Below are positions 10,974 through 21,583 of a DNA stretch of 64,000 nucleotides, piece by piece. The notes beneath the pieces were generated by a model. That model made no database searches and was not told where the DNA came from. It worked only from the letters and a program-made list of their open reading frames with translations. The position numbers were made by a program, and so were the translations under genes. Origin of the DNA: Romanomermis culicivorax (lineage: Eukaryota; Nematoda; Enoplea; Mermithida; Mermithidae); contig CAWUHX010000214.1 of NCBI GenBank assembly GCA_963922205.1, positions 124,001-188,000 on the forward strand, written 5' to 3'. Numbering within the stretch: position 1 is the first letter of the stretch; each line of letters starts with the position of its first letter.

Positions 10974-11760
10974 TAAAGCTGTCGAAAATCGGAAACCTAG
11001 ACACAGGTTACTTAGAGGAACACAGGTTAGATTATATAAATAACACATGCTATGTACAAATTGTACAAATGAACTATTGGCTGCTGTTTGTACATATGCA
11101 AATGGGTTATGTACTAGGGAAATCAATTGATAGAAACTGTTGAAGGTTAATTAGTATAAGGACGTAGATATGCTAACGGCCGCGGCTGATAATTCCGTTC
11201 CGTCGAAAAGGGCAAGTATAAATGACCCTTTAGACTTAATAAACACCATCAAAATGCATCGTTCCGGCTTTGAACTCTCATGAACTTTTTCCACTATGAA
11301 AACTCCGTCAAAATTGTTTTCCACATTTCCATTTTTTTAACATGCCTCAATTGAGGAAAAACCGAATTTTTAAATGTTTGACTTCCTGGCTTCTAATGGT
11401 TTTGATAATTTTTTTGGTTTACAGGTTTTTCTGGTTTTCAGTAGTTTTTCTGCTTTAATTCTTTAAGTATTTAATTCTAAAAATATTCAGTAAACCGAAA
11501 TAACAATCTAAAAAGTTGCTGGAATGAGTCTGAAAATGCAAGCTAGGATTAATCAACCTTATTGAAAAGTGTCAACACTTTATGCTATAGAAAGTCACGA
11601 TTATATAACAATCGGAATACAGAAACAGTAGGCAAAATGTAAGAAAGACAAACAACACGGTATAGTGTGAATGAAACAAAAAAAGAAGAGAACGATGAGT
11701 GAAGAAAGGAATAACTACCAGGAAAACATGCAATATGCATACATGTTATTGGCGGGAAAG
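10974..11760. other. No gene; short R2 fragment
   Basis: A fragment of repeat R2 lies at about 11.10-11.20 kb (block GATATGCTAACGGCCGCG). The rest is unassigned AT-rich sequence. Confidence 0.5.
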
Positions 11761-12150
11761 TGCTATCGGAACCCCCCCCCCCCAGAAATCTTCGACCATA
11801 TGGCTACCCATCGGGCGACCACCCCAGGATTTTCCAATCCTATGGCTAGCCATATGGTAGCCGTAGGAACCTCCATACTTTTGGTCGGAAAAATACTGAA
11901 AAATGTCAATTTAAAAAAATGGTTTAAAATAAGAATTTTCTGGGCGCTTCGCGCAATATATACATTTTTCGGTCTTTTTAGAAAAAAATACTATTTTTAA
12001 AACTATTTTTTGGACTTTTATCCTAAAAAATCGATTTTTTTTCTTGAGAGACCCATCCCCCCAAAATTTTGGGAATTACTAACCCCCGGCCAAAAAAGTC
12101 GTCCGACCTCCCCCCCCCATACCTTGGGGACCCGTTACATGTATGGCCAT
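11761..12150 (+). repeat. Dispersed repeat, CCATATGGCTAGCC family
   Basis: A fuller copy of the family at 1.50 kb. It has a C run, AGAAATCTTCGACCATATGG, CCTATGGCTAGCCATATGG, an AT-rich middle with the degenerate hairpin GGGCGCTTCGCGC (11943-11954), and a GGGACCCGTTACATGTATGG end. The copy at 27.09-27.70 kb has the same order. Open frames through it are accidental. Confidence 0.7.
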
Positions 12151-12334
12151 ATGAAAAGAGATAATTCAAGAGAACAGGAACATAATGTAATCGTAATTTG
12201 TATTAAACCGACCACAAAATTGTATCAACATATTTATGCACGGAAAAGCAAAAATGGCACACAACTTTCGAGTCTCATGTTTTTAGTAAGGGTGTTTTGA
12301 ATTAATACACTATCAAAAACTGCAGTTTAAAATT

Positions 12335-12646
12335 TCACACAGACATTCGAGATGTATCTAAACTTTTGCTTTTTAAATCGGTCTGTGAGCAAACTACAAG
12401 AAATTCAAGACCGTGCTTGCTTGATGGATACATATTATTGATAGACTTCAGCGTCTCTTGTGTACCAAACATTATAATATCCGATTCAAATATATTTTGG
12501 TGGCTTAGACCGGCACCAATAATTGGCTTGAAACACAGTTTTTTTCGCACGGATCTTTTCGCTATTTGGCGAAAGATGTCGAAGTTTTTGTAGCCATTTT
12601 CGCTCAAAATCCCCACGTATGCTTTATTTATATTGTTTAAGCTCAT
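12335..12646 (-). CDS. Unidentified open frame, 103 codons
   Basis: A minus frame from an ATG at 12646 to a TGA at 12335 encodes a mixed-composition peptide beginning MSLNNINKAYVGILSENGYK. Codon use is varied and it is not low-complexity, unlike most chance frames here. I recognise no family, no splice sites that fit, and no neighbour that would explain it. It could be an exon of a decayed gene or chance. The call is tentative. Confidence 0.2.
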   Translation of the reverse strand: MSLNNINKAYVGILSENGYKNFDIFRQIAKRSVRKKLCFKPIIGAGLSHQNIFESDIIMFGTQETLKSINNMYPSSKHGLEFLVVCSQTDLKSKSLDTSRMSV

Positions 12647-13136
12647 TGAAAAATTCTCATGCTTCTGCAGTCACTAATTTACCATAAATGAAGAACATTT
12701 TTGAGTTTTAGGTTAGATAATGATAACAATATGGCAAAATTAGTAATTGCAATGCAAAAAAAATTCCAACAAAAATTTATCGTCTAGAAATTTCACTACT
12801 GGTTGACATCTTTGCGGCCAGTCAAAATAAACAATTATAGACTGCATTTGAGGTGGGAAACGGCAGAAAAATTCTAGAATTTTCATACTCAAGAACGCTG
12901 AAAAATTAATGTTTTTAATACTTATCTTATGATTTAAGGTTTAATTTTCAGTTTAGAATGACGTTCGGACTTGAGAGACAATTATCGAGTTTTAAAATTA
13001 TACCTTGGTCTCAATCAGATATTGTATAAAGGAAATATTCATCTTGTATTTATGCGCAGATACAGTGAATTTAGTACGCTACGTAAAATGATGCTTGTTA
13101 AATTGTTTGAAAATCTGCACCCTCCTTGGACAAATC
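12647..13136. other. No gene recognised
   Basis: AT-rich sequence without a delimited element. It ends at the target-site copy CTGGGTAC of the hAT remnant starting at 13145. Confidence 0.5.
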
Positions 13137-13684
13137 CTGGGTACCAGAGCACCCCATGGGGGGGGGTATTACTCCCGTCTTAGATTTGGAAATTCATTTA
13201 CTACCCCCATAAAAACAGCTCACTATAGCAAAAAAATTTGGCAGACCTCATCCTCTCCCCAGTAGGTTATAGTAATTCGAGAAAAATTGCACAATGTGTG
13301 ATTGTGAGGAATTAATTACTCACTGCTCTTTTTGACACATTTACTGAGCAAATGATAATGGGAAAGTATGCAACTTCTGTGCCATATAGCGAATTTTAGG
13401 AAAGGATATCAGCACATTATGTAGGAAATCATTATATATAATTGGGAGATGAAATAATGACTTATGTATATGTGATTAATCAAAAAATCGCCCCTTGGGA
13501 AGAAAAACATTATGTTCGTAAAATTCTTCCTCTTCATGCTCTCCTTTCCTTTTCCCCGCTTTTGCGTTGGGTCTTCTGTGCGCATATGGTTACCCAAGCT
13601 GTGGCATACTTTCCTGCTATGAGTTGAGACATGTGAGGTCCGTTTACGTGGATCAGGAGTGGTACTTGGTTTCAAACTCGTAGT

Positions 13685-13800
13685 TCATAATCTAATGGGA
13701 TTAATAATACTAAAGCCACATTCAGCATCAGGACTTTCAATTGGAAGCACTGTCCCAAGCCTTATCAGTGATGGAATAAGCCCATACTGCTGAAGATGCT
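13685..13800 (-). pseudogene. hAT transposase C-terminal fragment (outer element)
   Basis: The minus frame reads LGTVLPIESPDAECGFSIIN followed within a few codons by a stop at 13685-13687. The xxAECGFSxxNxIR pattern is the hAT dimerisation (Dimer_Tnp_hAT) region, normally AECERGFSxxNRIKT. It lies inside the outer element delimited by CTGGGTAC. The catalytic DDE parts are missing. Confidence 0.7.
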
Positions 13801-13870
13801 GGTTCAAATAATGTTTCCACACGTATGTTGTGCCCGATTCTTGAAATGTTCAGGAATCAGTTGGCACGAC

Positions 13871-14646
13871 CAGGCTTTTTTTTAGTCATTTTAGGAGCCT
13901 GGGCTCCTAAAAGTTCGAAAATGGCTCCTAAAATTTTACTACAAGGAGCCAATTTGGCTCCGAAAAATTCAGCTGAAGTTTAACCGAATTTTAGTTGTTT
14001 GCTATAATTATATTATATATCAAGCAACTTTACATGAATGCCTTTCTATTTTTAAGATCTCTTTAACAATAAACGATTTACTACTATTTTTAACTGTTTT
14101 TTCCGAGATAATTTTGTGTTTCAATGCAACAAACGCTGGCGTTGAGCGTGGTTTTTCTCTGGTGAACAGATTAAAGACAAAAACTTGGTCGCAAACAACA
14201 GTAAGGTCTTACTCGATCAAAATTAGATTTTTCATCGATCATCAAATTAGGCTGAACATTTGGACGTCTTGATGCGTTTGCAGAAATGCCACAGCAATTG
14301 TAATAATTTTGATTTCGAAAGTGCTTACAAAATAAGGGCTAAAGAAACGCGATATAAAACTGGTGATTTTGCTAAGAAACGTAATGAATAAACGTGTCGT
14401 GTTTTGATTGGAAATAAACTTTTTTGATGAGTTCCGTTTTAAAAGCAAATTCAAAAAATTTGCCCTATCTGTGATACAAATAAATTTGGATTAAATACAA
14501 TCAAACTATACGAATTATATAATGCATTAATTTTTATCAAAAGTGTGCTTTGATTATTTATGGCTCCTAAAAATGTCTTTTTGGCTCCTAAAAATTTAGG
14601 TCTAGGAGCCATTTGGCCTGTAAATTTTTGACGAAAAAAAAGCCTG
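13871..14646 (+). mobile_element. hAT element remnant with GGAGCC subterminal repeats
   Basis: Ends CAGGCTTTTTTTTAG and AAAAAAAAGCCTG are inverted repeats. Flanks GGCACGAC and ATCACGAC agree at six of eight positions, consistent with an old 8-bp duplication. Both ends carry clusters of GGCTCCTAAAA / TTTTAGGAGCC repeats, an arrangement typical of transposase-binding subterminal sites. A hAT transposase C-terminus lies inside. A fragment of the same family end is at 39.17-39.24 kb. Confidence 0.8.
14120..14272 (+). pseudogene. hAT transposase C-terminal fragment (inner element)
   Basis: The plus frame reads FNATNAGVERGFSLVNRLKT and continues to a TGA at 14270-14272. It matches the hAT dimerisation motif (xxAExERGFSxxNxIKTKxRxxL). 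The frame is open only over this short part; upstream catalytic sequence is absent, so this is a relic. Confidence 0.75.
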
Positions 14647-15211
14647 ATCACGACAGTCTTCAAAGTGTGACTACTCTGTACGTATAATTAGTGCATTCAA
14701 GTTGCATGATTGGGAGCTGGAAAATGGAGTTGAAATAGTAAATGTTATTCGAATGAAAAAAACATAAAGTAGGGGAATTAATCATTTTTGTAAGTTCTAT
14801 GTGGTGAGAGTATTACACCACCCCCCACCTTCGCAAAAAAGTTGAGAGCAAAAAAAAGGTCACGGCATATTTGAAGTACTACCCTTAAAATTTACAATTT
14901 TACCCCCACCTAAATTTTCGACCTTGGGGACCTCTGCTGGGTACGATACTGGGTTTGACAATGTAGAACATGGGAGACATAAAAAGACGTCGAGAAATGT
15001 TGTAGACACATCAAAAGAAAAAATGAAAGTTGGAGAGATGCATTGTGTATCCGACCGAAGCGGCATATATTACAACTGACGATAATGAACCGGTAGAAAC
15101 AGTAGAACTTGAACCTAACGGGATATCCACTTAGGAAACAGAGGCTATATTGGATCGTTTGGTGGCTCCCGAAGGCGGTTACGGTTAACTTTCCAATATG
15201 TTTGCTGAGTG

Positions 15212-15417
15212 CAAGCCTGTAGCCAGAAATTTTTTTCAGGGGGGGCACACATTTTTTCACACAAATTACTGTAAAATTGGCATTTCTGACTTGACTTTCT
15301 TATTTTTGACTTGAGTTGGAAAAAACCCAAAGGTCCCTCCCTACCTTTGTCTTTTTTTAACATTTCATACATTTCGGGGGGGGGGGGGCTGCCCCTACCC
15401 CCCTCCCTACAGGCCTG
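15212..15417. mobile_element. hAT-like MITE with CA(A/G)GCCTGTAG ends
   Basis: A 206-bp element starting CAAGCCTGTAGCCAG and ending CCCTACAGGCCTG, with a perfect 8-bp duplication GCTGAGTG on both sides (15204-15211, 15418-15425). G-rich near the left end and with a long G run near the right. Non-coding. Confidence 0.88.
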
Positions 15418-15575
15418 GCTGAGTGCATGTTATTATATACTAGACTATATACTGCAATTATTCCTTTTTTTTGTTTGAGATGACCCTTACGGAGGTCTTA
15501 AAATTTTGCTTGGGCTCAAGGGCGTAACAGCTGTGGCACAGAGTCGTACCTGTATTTGGAGGGGACCCCCCCCCC

Positions 15576-15744
15576 CAGTGGCGGATCCAGAAATTTTTTT
15601 CAGGGAGGGGGGGGGGGGGGCGGTGCTCAAAATTAAGTATTTTTCCAAAAAAATTCAAAAAATTTTCAAATTTGCCTATAGGTATACAGAATCGTATTCC
15701 AAAAGTTTCGGGAGGCGGCCGCCCCCCCCCTAAATCCGCACTTG
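15576..15744 (-). mobile_element. hAT-like MITE, CAAGTG(G)CGGAT family, copy 2
   Basis: The reverse complement of the elements at 2771 and 25854, running from CAGTGGCGGATCCAG to CTAAATCCGCACTTG. It seems to sit inside a degenerate CATACCTGTA-family MITE, parts of which are visible on both sides (ACCTGTATTTGGAGG before, CATATACCCAACCCCCC after). The target duplication is unclear because both sides are C-rich. Confidence 0.75.
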
Positions 15745-16528
15745 GGACACCTCACAAATTGGTCAATCATATACCCAACCCCCCAAACTCGGAAAAATCA
15801 GAAAAAAGTGCCTTTTTGGGAATATTTTCGACTTTCCCGACCCACGCCCCCATGCACAGAGCGGCGCACGTGGCGGGCGCGTTGCGCTCGTCCGCTTGAG
15901 GCTCTTTGAAATTAAGTTGTTAGTTGAGGTATCAGCACGGATGTGAGGATATAAAACTGCTTCATTACTGCTAAACATCGATTTAAAGACAATTCGCATA
16001 ATTTCTATGTAAATTTTGTTGGTCCAGAGAGCTTTCCCACGCCCAATTTCCCTTCTATACGTGATGCGCAACATCGTAAACCCCCCCCCCCATAAATCCA
16101 CATTTTGACCGTTTTTAGTTGGACACCAAACGACCCACATTGTTGGTGCGAAGCGCGATAATATTTTGAGGTTTGGACTGTCTAAAAAACATCAAATTCA
16201 CCTTTCCGACTTCCAACGTCCGAATTTTTTTCGCATTTCAAGGCATTAAATATTAATGGAGCTGGTTGAAAACCGTCTAACATACGCACGTTATAAGATA
16301 TACGTCACTGGTTCATGCATAAGCCTAAGACAAATGGTAAGTATAGGTTTGACTTTGGCTTAAGCTCAGACTATGGCTTTAGGCATGAAGGTAGATACAT
16401 TAATGCTATACGTCTTGTAACGTGTACGTGTTGAACATCTGTCAGCCAGTGCCACTAATAACGGAAAGGGTGCTTAACTACCAACCATCACGTTCAAGCT
16501 GATGATGTAAAAGGCTAACGTCACTTAC
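15745..16528. other. Degenerate MITE remnant, otherwise no gene
   Basis: 15.75-15.86 kb resembles the C-rich and G-rich MITE family seen intact at 17063. A 16145-16157 GGTGCGAAGCGCG hairpin half lies in an AT-rich repeat fragment. No exon of SKP1 is visible here on the minus strand. Confidence 0.45.
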
Positions 16529-16631
16529 CTTCCAGCATGGTTTTAATCGTATTCGACATTCGAATAACGTCGATTTCGACTTCGAACAATTCGCCGTCTG
16601 AGCTTTGTAACTTGACTTTTTTGTTAGCCAT
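16529..16631 (-). CDS. SKP1-like protein, first coding exon only
   Basis: SKP1 is the adaptor linking F-box proteins to cullin-1 in SCF ubiquitin ligases. On the minus strand an ATG at 16631-16629 opens a 34-codon frame starting MANKKVKLQSSDGELFEVE and containing SNTIKTMLE. This matches the conserved SKP1 N-terminus (KLQSSDGExFEVD ... TIKTMLED). It ends in GAAG followed by a consensus donor GTAAGTGA, so the split codon is phase 1, where SKP1 continues with Asp. The start is chosen because the frame upstream shows no SKP1 similarity. I cannot find the remaining exons on the minus strand between 1 and 16528. Either the intron is longer than the window allows or this is an orphaned exon of a copy. 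Confidence 0.75.
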
Positions 16632-17062
16632 CGGCGGTTGTTGTTTCCTTGTATTTATACTTTGTAGTAAGAAGCCTGCTAATTCTAAAGTGGGAATATA
16701 AGCGATCATACGGTATTACTGCGTCTGGTTCACACCGATCTTATAACCTTATACACGCTTGAGTATAGTGCTAAATTTTATAAGTCGTTTCTCGGCTTTC
16801 AGCTTAATTATTGTATATGAGTTGTTTGTTAATTTTGAGCATGGATTTCTGTGACTAGTGTAGTGAGTAGACATTTATTTTTCCTTCAAAATTTTCCTTA
16901 GGCTTAGGCTTGAGGTACAGCAGCTGCGCCCTTCGGGCGCAGCGCTGTTGAGGCTCTTCCAAATGAAGTTGTTAGTTGAAATAAATCAAGGGTCTTTAAC
17001 AAAGCTTCACACCGGGTACCCGAATTACACGGGTAATTCGGGTACCCGTTTTGTATCACGCA
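16632..17062. other. Upstream region of SKP1 exon with GC palindromes
   Basis: No further coding sequence. A perfect palindrome GCTGCGCCC-TTC-GGGCGCAGC lies at 16923-16943. A second inverted pair around CGGGTACCCGAATTAC is at about 17010-17050, just before the MITE at 17063. Promoter elements for the minus-strand exon cannot be identified with confidence. Confidence 0.5.
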
Positions 17063-17265
17063 CATACCTGTACTTGGGGGTGGGTTGGGGGGCCCCAACT
17101 TGGCCAACCCTGTACCCAAAATCATTTACCTCCCAACCCCCCTCCCCAGTTTGGAAAAAATTAAAAAAATTTGCCAAAAAGTGCATGTTTTTTGGCCTTT
17201 TATGGAAAAAAATTTCGACTTTTTTCTACCCCCCCCCCCAACTCGTCGGAGGTCTTACAGGTATG
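17063..17265 (+). mobile_element. hAT-like MITE, CATACCTGTA family, copy 1
   Basis: Ends CATACCTGTACTTGG and GGTCTTACAGGTATG are inverted repeats. A perfect 8-bp duplication ATCACGCA flanks it. It is C-rich at both ends of the top strand with a G run near the start, and shares AAAATTTGCCAAAAAGTGCA and TTTTCTACCCCC blocks with copies at 22.15, 22.62 and 27.19 kb. Confidence 0.9.
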
Positions 17266-18340
17266 ATCACGCATAATATGTAAACTTGAGAGTAGAGGTA
17301 TGCATAGTTTTTTAGCCTTTTACAAGCCATGGCTTGTTGGACTGACAAAATGGCTAGTAGAATTTTAGTCCAACAAGCCAAAATGGCTTGTCAGAATTTT
17401 TTGAGTCATGTGTTTGATCATATCGGATACAGAAAAGATGCGTTTTGATGCATTTTAGAAGGTCTTAATCTCAAAATTTTCCAGCGCTTCGCGCCGGTTA
17501 TAACTTAAATAAGCATTATTATTAATTTCCTAGCTCAGGCGCTGCTTCTAACATGTCTACCATCATTTATCATTTAATATTTAATAGTTTTAATCATCTT
17601 AAACGTATTATCTCATGTTTTAATTGGTAATCTTCAATATTTCATCTTGATATTTAATGAAGATTCACATTTTTCCCTTGACACGTTCTTTGAGAAAGAT
17701 CAATACGTCAAGTCTGTAAACTTTTTGAAGTGATTATTCCTTTCTTAACGTAAAATCAATCCAAAAGCTTCATGGAAGTAGTTTTCGGAAATTTCTACTC
17801 TTTTTGCTCATATCTTTTTGGCCAAGTTCATTAGAGTGTGCGAATAAATTAATGGTTTTAAAATTTTCCAAACATGAAATTCCAGAAATTACGACCTTTG
17901 AACAGAAAATTCGAAACTAATTCTTCAAATAAGTGGTTGGAAAATTGATTTTCCAGTAATCGCAGAATGTCAATACCCAAAAACATTTTCCGGCGTTTCA
18001 GGCACGAAAGATTAATAGCTTTTTTGGGCTCTCACTTGTCATCATAGACGACTTAACCGTCGGTTTCTCATGTAATTCAAAGTCATTATGTTCTTGGATA
18101 GTTTGCTGGAAAATTTTTTCCACAATTCTTGTAGATTAGACTTCGATCAAACTCAAAAATTTCAAATGTTTCCTGAATTTTAATGAATTAACGGCTTTAA
18201 AATGTTATTGAATAAATGTTGAATGACATCTCTTTTTTGATCGATTGCCGTGATGCTCAATATATACATTTCTTTACAAAATAACCTAGCAAATATAGTG
18301 TTTATACATTCTGGTGAAATTGTGTAATGGTAAACGCATT
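17266..18340. other. No gene; GC hairpin
   Basis: A CCAGCGCTTCGCGCCGG hairpin with its usual neighbours (AAAATTTT, ATGCATTTTAGAAGGTC) lies at about 17.43-17.50 kb. The 17.30-17.40 kb stretch has repeated TGGCTTGT/ACAAGCCA words. The rest is AT-rich and unassigned. Confidence 0.5.
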
Positions 18341-18348
18341 AACTCCAT

Positions 18349-19636
18349 CAGCGTTGGCAAGGCTTTGGTTTTTTGGTTTAAAAAAAAACAAAAAATTGGA
18401 AAATCTTTGCTTTTTTGGTTTTTTTCTATAATCACTGGAAAACTGCTTTTTCACAATATTCTATCTTCTAGACATGTATTGGTGTCTATCTAAATCAACA
18501 AAACAATTAATTTAGTTGAACTGACTACCATAAAAAGTAGAAAAAAGTAGTATTTTCATTATATATTTTGTACACGAAAGATCAGTCGATATTTTATGTA
18601 TCCATCATGCAAGCACACATTTGATACATGAGTCCAGTTTGCTATTATTCATACCAAATGGGATGACATCCATTGATCGATATCATCATCAAAATTTTAT
18701 AAAGTATGATTGAGTATAATATTTCGAATTTTTTGTTACCTTAAGACTTTCAATTTTATTAGCTCGACATTTTAAAATATAAAGGAGACAACAATAATAA
18801 AATTTCATTGAGAGCTGTTAGGCTTGATTGAACCCCATATGTTCAATATTTTCAATTCTATGACTGCATACATACTTTAGGCTAACAAAGAGTACTAAGT
18901 AGAAAAAAATCGTACACAAAATATGTATAATTCAATCGATAGGCTACGTATCCATTATGCAAGCGAGACTAATATATACAATAAAAGCCAGTTGCTGTAG
19001 TTATAGCTCGCAGACACGTTTGAAAAGCAATAATTTGGAAACATCTGAAATGTCTATGTGTGACTTTCAACTGCAGTTTGTGAGTTACAATTCAATTTGA
19101 AACCCTCTTATCAAAAACTGTATACTTGAAAGTTGTGTCATTTCAGCTTTCCTATGCATATTTATATGTGTGATGCATGCATTGATACAATTTTTTGTCT
19201 GATTTCTAATGAGTTTTGATTACGTTATGTACATGACGTTATTGTATATTTCCCTTTATTTGTCTTTTTTCCTCTTTTTTCTTGAATTCCCCCTTTACAT
19301 ATCGCATGCTCTGTTCAATTTTTAATTCTCTTATGTTCTCCACTCATCGTTTCTTTCTTGTGTGCCCGCTATTACTGCATTTTTATTGCTATAATAGCGA
19401 TTTCCCATAGCATAAAGTAATGACACTTCTGATAAGATTAATACTTCTAGCTGCCATTTTAAGGCTCCCTAACTAGTCTGAGATGATAGGGGAGCTTCCA
19501 GCATTTTTTTACATAGTTATTTTGACGTTCCAAACACTCTAAAAAATTAAACCAGAAAAAAACCAGTAAAAAACCATAGAAAAACCAAAAAAACCAAAAA
19601 CTCGAAATTTCAAAAATTTGGTTTTTGACAACCCTG
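18349..19636. mobile_element. hAT-like element, CAGGGTTGGCAA family
   Basis: Starts CAGCGTTGGCAAGGC and ends GGTTTTTGACAACCCTG, inverted repeats apart from small changes. Flanks AACTCCAT and ACGTCCAT agree at six of eight positions. Both ends carry AACCAAAAAACC/GGTTTTTTGG words. The 1.29-kb interior is AT-rich without a convincing transposase frame. Fragments of the family lie at 21.93-22.13 kb and 23.85-24.36 kb. Confidence 0.75.
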
Positions 19637-19839
19637 ACGTCCATAGGCTGTTGGACCAGGTTCGATTCTTGAAGTAGGTAGTAGAGACAAGGACTATGTG
19701 AGATGTGTGCACATTTTATGCAAATTAGTTCCTGAATGCCATCAGCGCCTGGATTTTCGAACTGATCTGGATAGCTAGCATCTTGAGGAGTCCAAAAATG
19801 CCAGTTTGGACCATAATTTGGAAGGGAACCGACTTGTAA

Positions 19840-20660
19840 AAAAATTACCCAAATTTTTTCTGCCAAGTTGCACAGTGAAACTTGAGGCCTGACTGCTCTT
19901 TTGATTACATTATAGGATTTTCTGTCCGGAGATGCATTTTTATGCGTTGTAAAATGGAAAAAAGTAAAAATTTCAGTTTATATATAATCTTTTATATTTC
20001 TCTCGTGTGCGGTTAGAAAATGTCATTCTAGTTAGTGCTTATAGGTTCTAATTATCAAATTATTATGAATGATCCTGTATTGTTTTTTGACAAATTCGAT
20101 TGAAAACGAACATTTTTCAATCACTTTCGCAAAATTTTTTTGCGATCTTCATACAATTTTTGATTTTTCAAATTTTAAAAGGTTTGGAGAGTAAGACAAT
20201 GCCAGAAAGCCTTGCCGGTTGAAAGATCCAAATTCTTAGTCGCTTGCCTATGCATAGTTTTTGAATTTCAGTTTGTCTGACTGAAAATTCATTAAATTCA
20301 CTGAAAAATCAAACCTTCTGTGTGGGAAATGTGGAAAGATTCCTTTTCCAGTGTTCTAGAATATTGGAATTCAGAGAAAATTTTCGGCGCTGCGCGCCGA
20401 ACAAATTATTCTAACGTAGTCATATTAATATTTTCATTTTCTCTCCATAATTCAGAAAATTGGGTTTTTTTAGATGCCTAAAACCGACGCGGATCGAATG
20501 AAATACGGGAAAACTGATTTGCGATGGTTTTTCCGATAATTTTACGCAATTTTTTCGATTTTATAGTGAGCAACTAAAAATTTATCTGTGCAACCAAAAT
20601 TTTTCCGAAGTTGCACATTGCAAACTGGCCTGTGCGAAAAATACCCTATTGCGAAAATTT
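19840..20660 (+). repeat. Repeat R3, copy 1
   Basis: A left block (AAGTTGCACAGTGAAACTTG, GGCCTGAC) recurs inverted near the right end (CGAAGTTGCACATTGCAAAC), giving a terminal-inverted-repeat unit. The GC hairpin CGGCGCTGCGCGCCG lies at 20385-20399. A diverged copy in the opposite orientation occupies 23.28-23.83 kb. Non-coding. Confidence 0.65.
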
Positions 20661-20747
20661 TCCTTTTTTTTAAGAACTCTGATTTCTGAATAACGACGGG
20701 TAAATGTATAAAATGGGTGTGAACCATACGCAGTAACTAATACTGAC

Positions 20748-20971
20748 CATACCTGTAAGAAGTCCGACTAGTTGGAGGGAGAAAACCTTCAATTTTGGGA
20801 TGGGTCTCCTTCAGGAGGTCGAAAAATTCGCAAAAAAGTGGAAAAAATTTCGAAAATTTTCCCAAAAAGGATACTTTTTCCACATTTTTCCAAGTTGGGG
20901 GGTCCCGACATTTGAGCATGGGTTCGAGGAAGTCGGGCATCCACCGTCTACTCCCTCCAATTACAGGTATG
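20748..20971 (-). mobile_element. hAT-like MITE, CATACCTGTA family, copy 2
   Basis: Ends CATACCTGTAAGAAGTCC and AATTACAGGTATG. More diverged than the other copies and without a clear duplication. It has the family's CCAAAAAGGATACTTTTTCC-like middle. Short open frames on both strands are accidental. Confidence 0.75.
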
Positions 20972-21543
20972 CAAATGACGATACGAAAAAACAAAAAAAA
21001 GTCGACTTACTCTTGCCGGATCGCGAGGTAAATCGACTGTAATTGTAGAGCTACAGTAAATATTGTAATAGCTGAATGTTTACATTCATTTCAATAGTCT
21101 TCTGTTCCGATTACTTAAAGGAGGAATGTCAGTCATCGCTTTTTCAAAATTATCTACGTTCTAATGCTACACAACCGAAGACAAAACATTTATTTTGTAA
21201 ACACTTGTACAACATTTTATTCCAGGTAATAGAGCAATAAATAGTCTTCTGTTCCAGTTATATTCAAGAATATGATTCATTCCATTTTTATAATTTATAA
21301 AAGCTGTAGAACTATAATATCTTCAAGCCTTGAACATTTACGGTAGAATATTTTCCGGACTTCTGTTGTATAGCACATACTTCGCTGTTAACTATGCCAT
21401 TTGACTAATCGGTTAAAAAATTTCACAGTTGAAAAGGAATCAATTGTTTCACATACGTACTAAAAATGAAGTTATTTCATAGTAGGTTACTGAAGAACGG
21501 CGAAGCTTAATTTACTGTAGGGCTCTACCAGCAACGAACTGCG
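20972..21543. other. Upstream region of RpS25, no gene
   Basis: AT-rich, no delimited repeat. It is the presumed promoter region of the RpS25 gene. I see no TATA box at the expected distance, as is common for ribosomal protein genes. Confidence 0.5.
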
Positions 21544-21583
21544 CTCTTTTTCGTTGGCGTTAGGAATTGGTTTTGATAACATG
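21538..21583 (+). promoter_or_regulatory. RpS25 5' leader with TOP-like tract
   Basis: CTCTTTTTCG lies about 35 bases upstream of the initiator ATG (21581-21583). A C followed by a pyrimidine run at the transcription start is the 5'-TOP signature of ribosomal protein mRNAs, which couples their translation to growth signalling. The leader ends directly at ATG|GTAAGT, so exon 1 carries only the start codon. The transcription start is inferred, not shown. Confidence 0.55.

Larger units (their letters stand above)
13145..14936 (-). mobile_element. hAT element remnant, CAGAG..CCCCA family, with nested insertion
   Basis: Begins CAGAGCACCCCATGG and ends CTTGGGGACCTCTG, the same termini as the 165-180-bp MITEs at 8.66, 24.49, 27.77 and 31.56 kb. 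A perfect 8-bp duplication CTGGGTAC lies at 13137-13144 and 14937-14944. Removing the inner hAT element (13871-14646) leaves about 1 kb, which includes a fragment of hAT transposase on the minus strand (13.69-13.80 kb). This looks like a deletion derivative intermediate between an autonomous hAT and its MITEs. Confidence 0.85.

Noticed and set aside
19655..19680. tRNA B-box-like GGTTCGATTCTTG
   Set aside because: No A box, cloverleaf or SINE tail around it.
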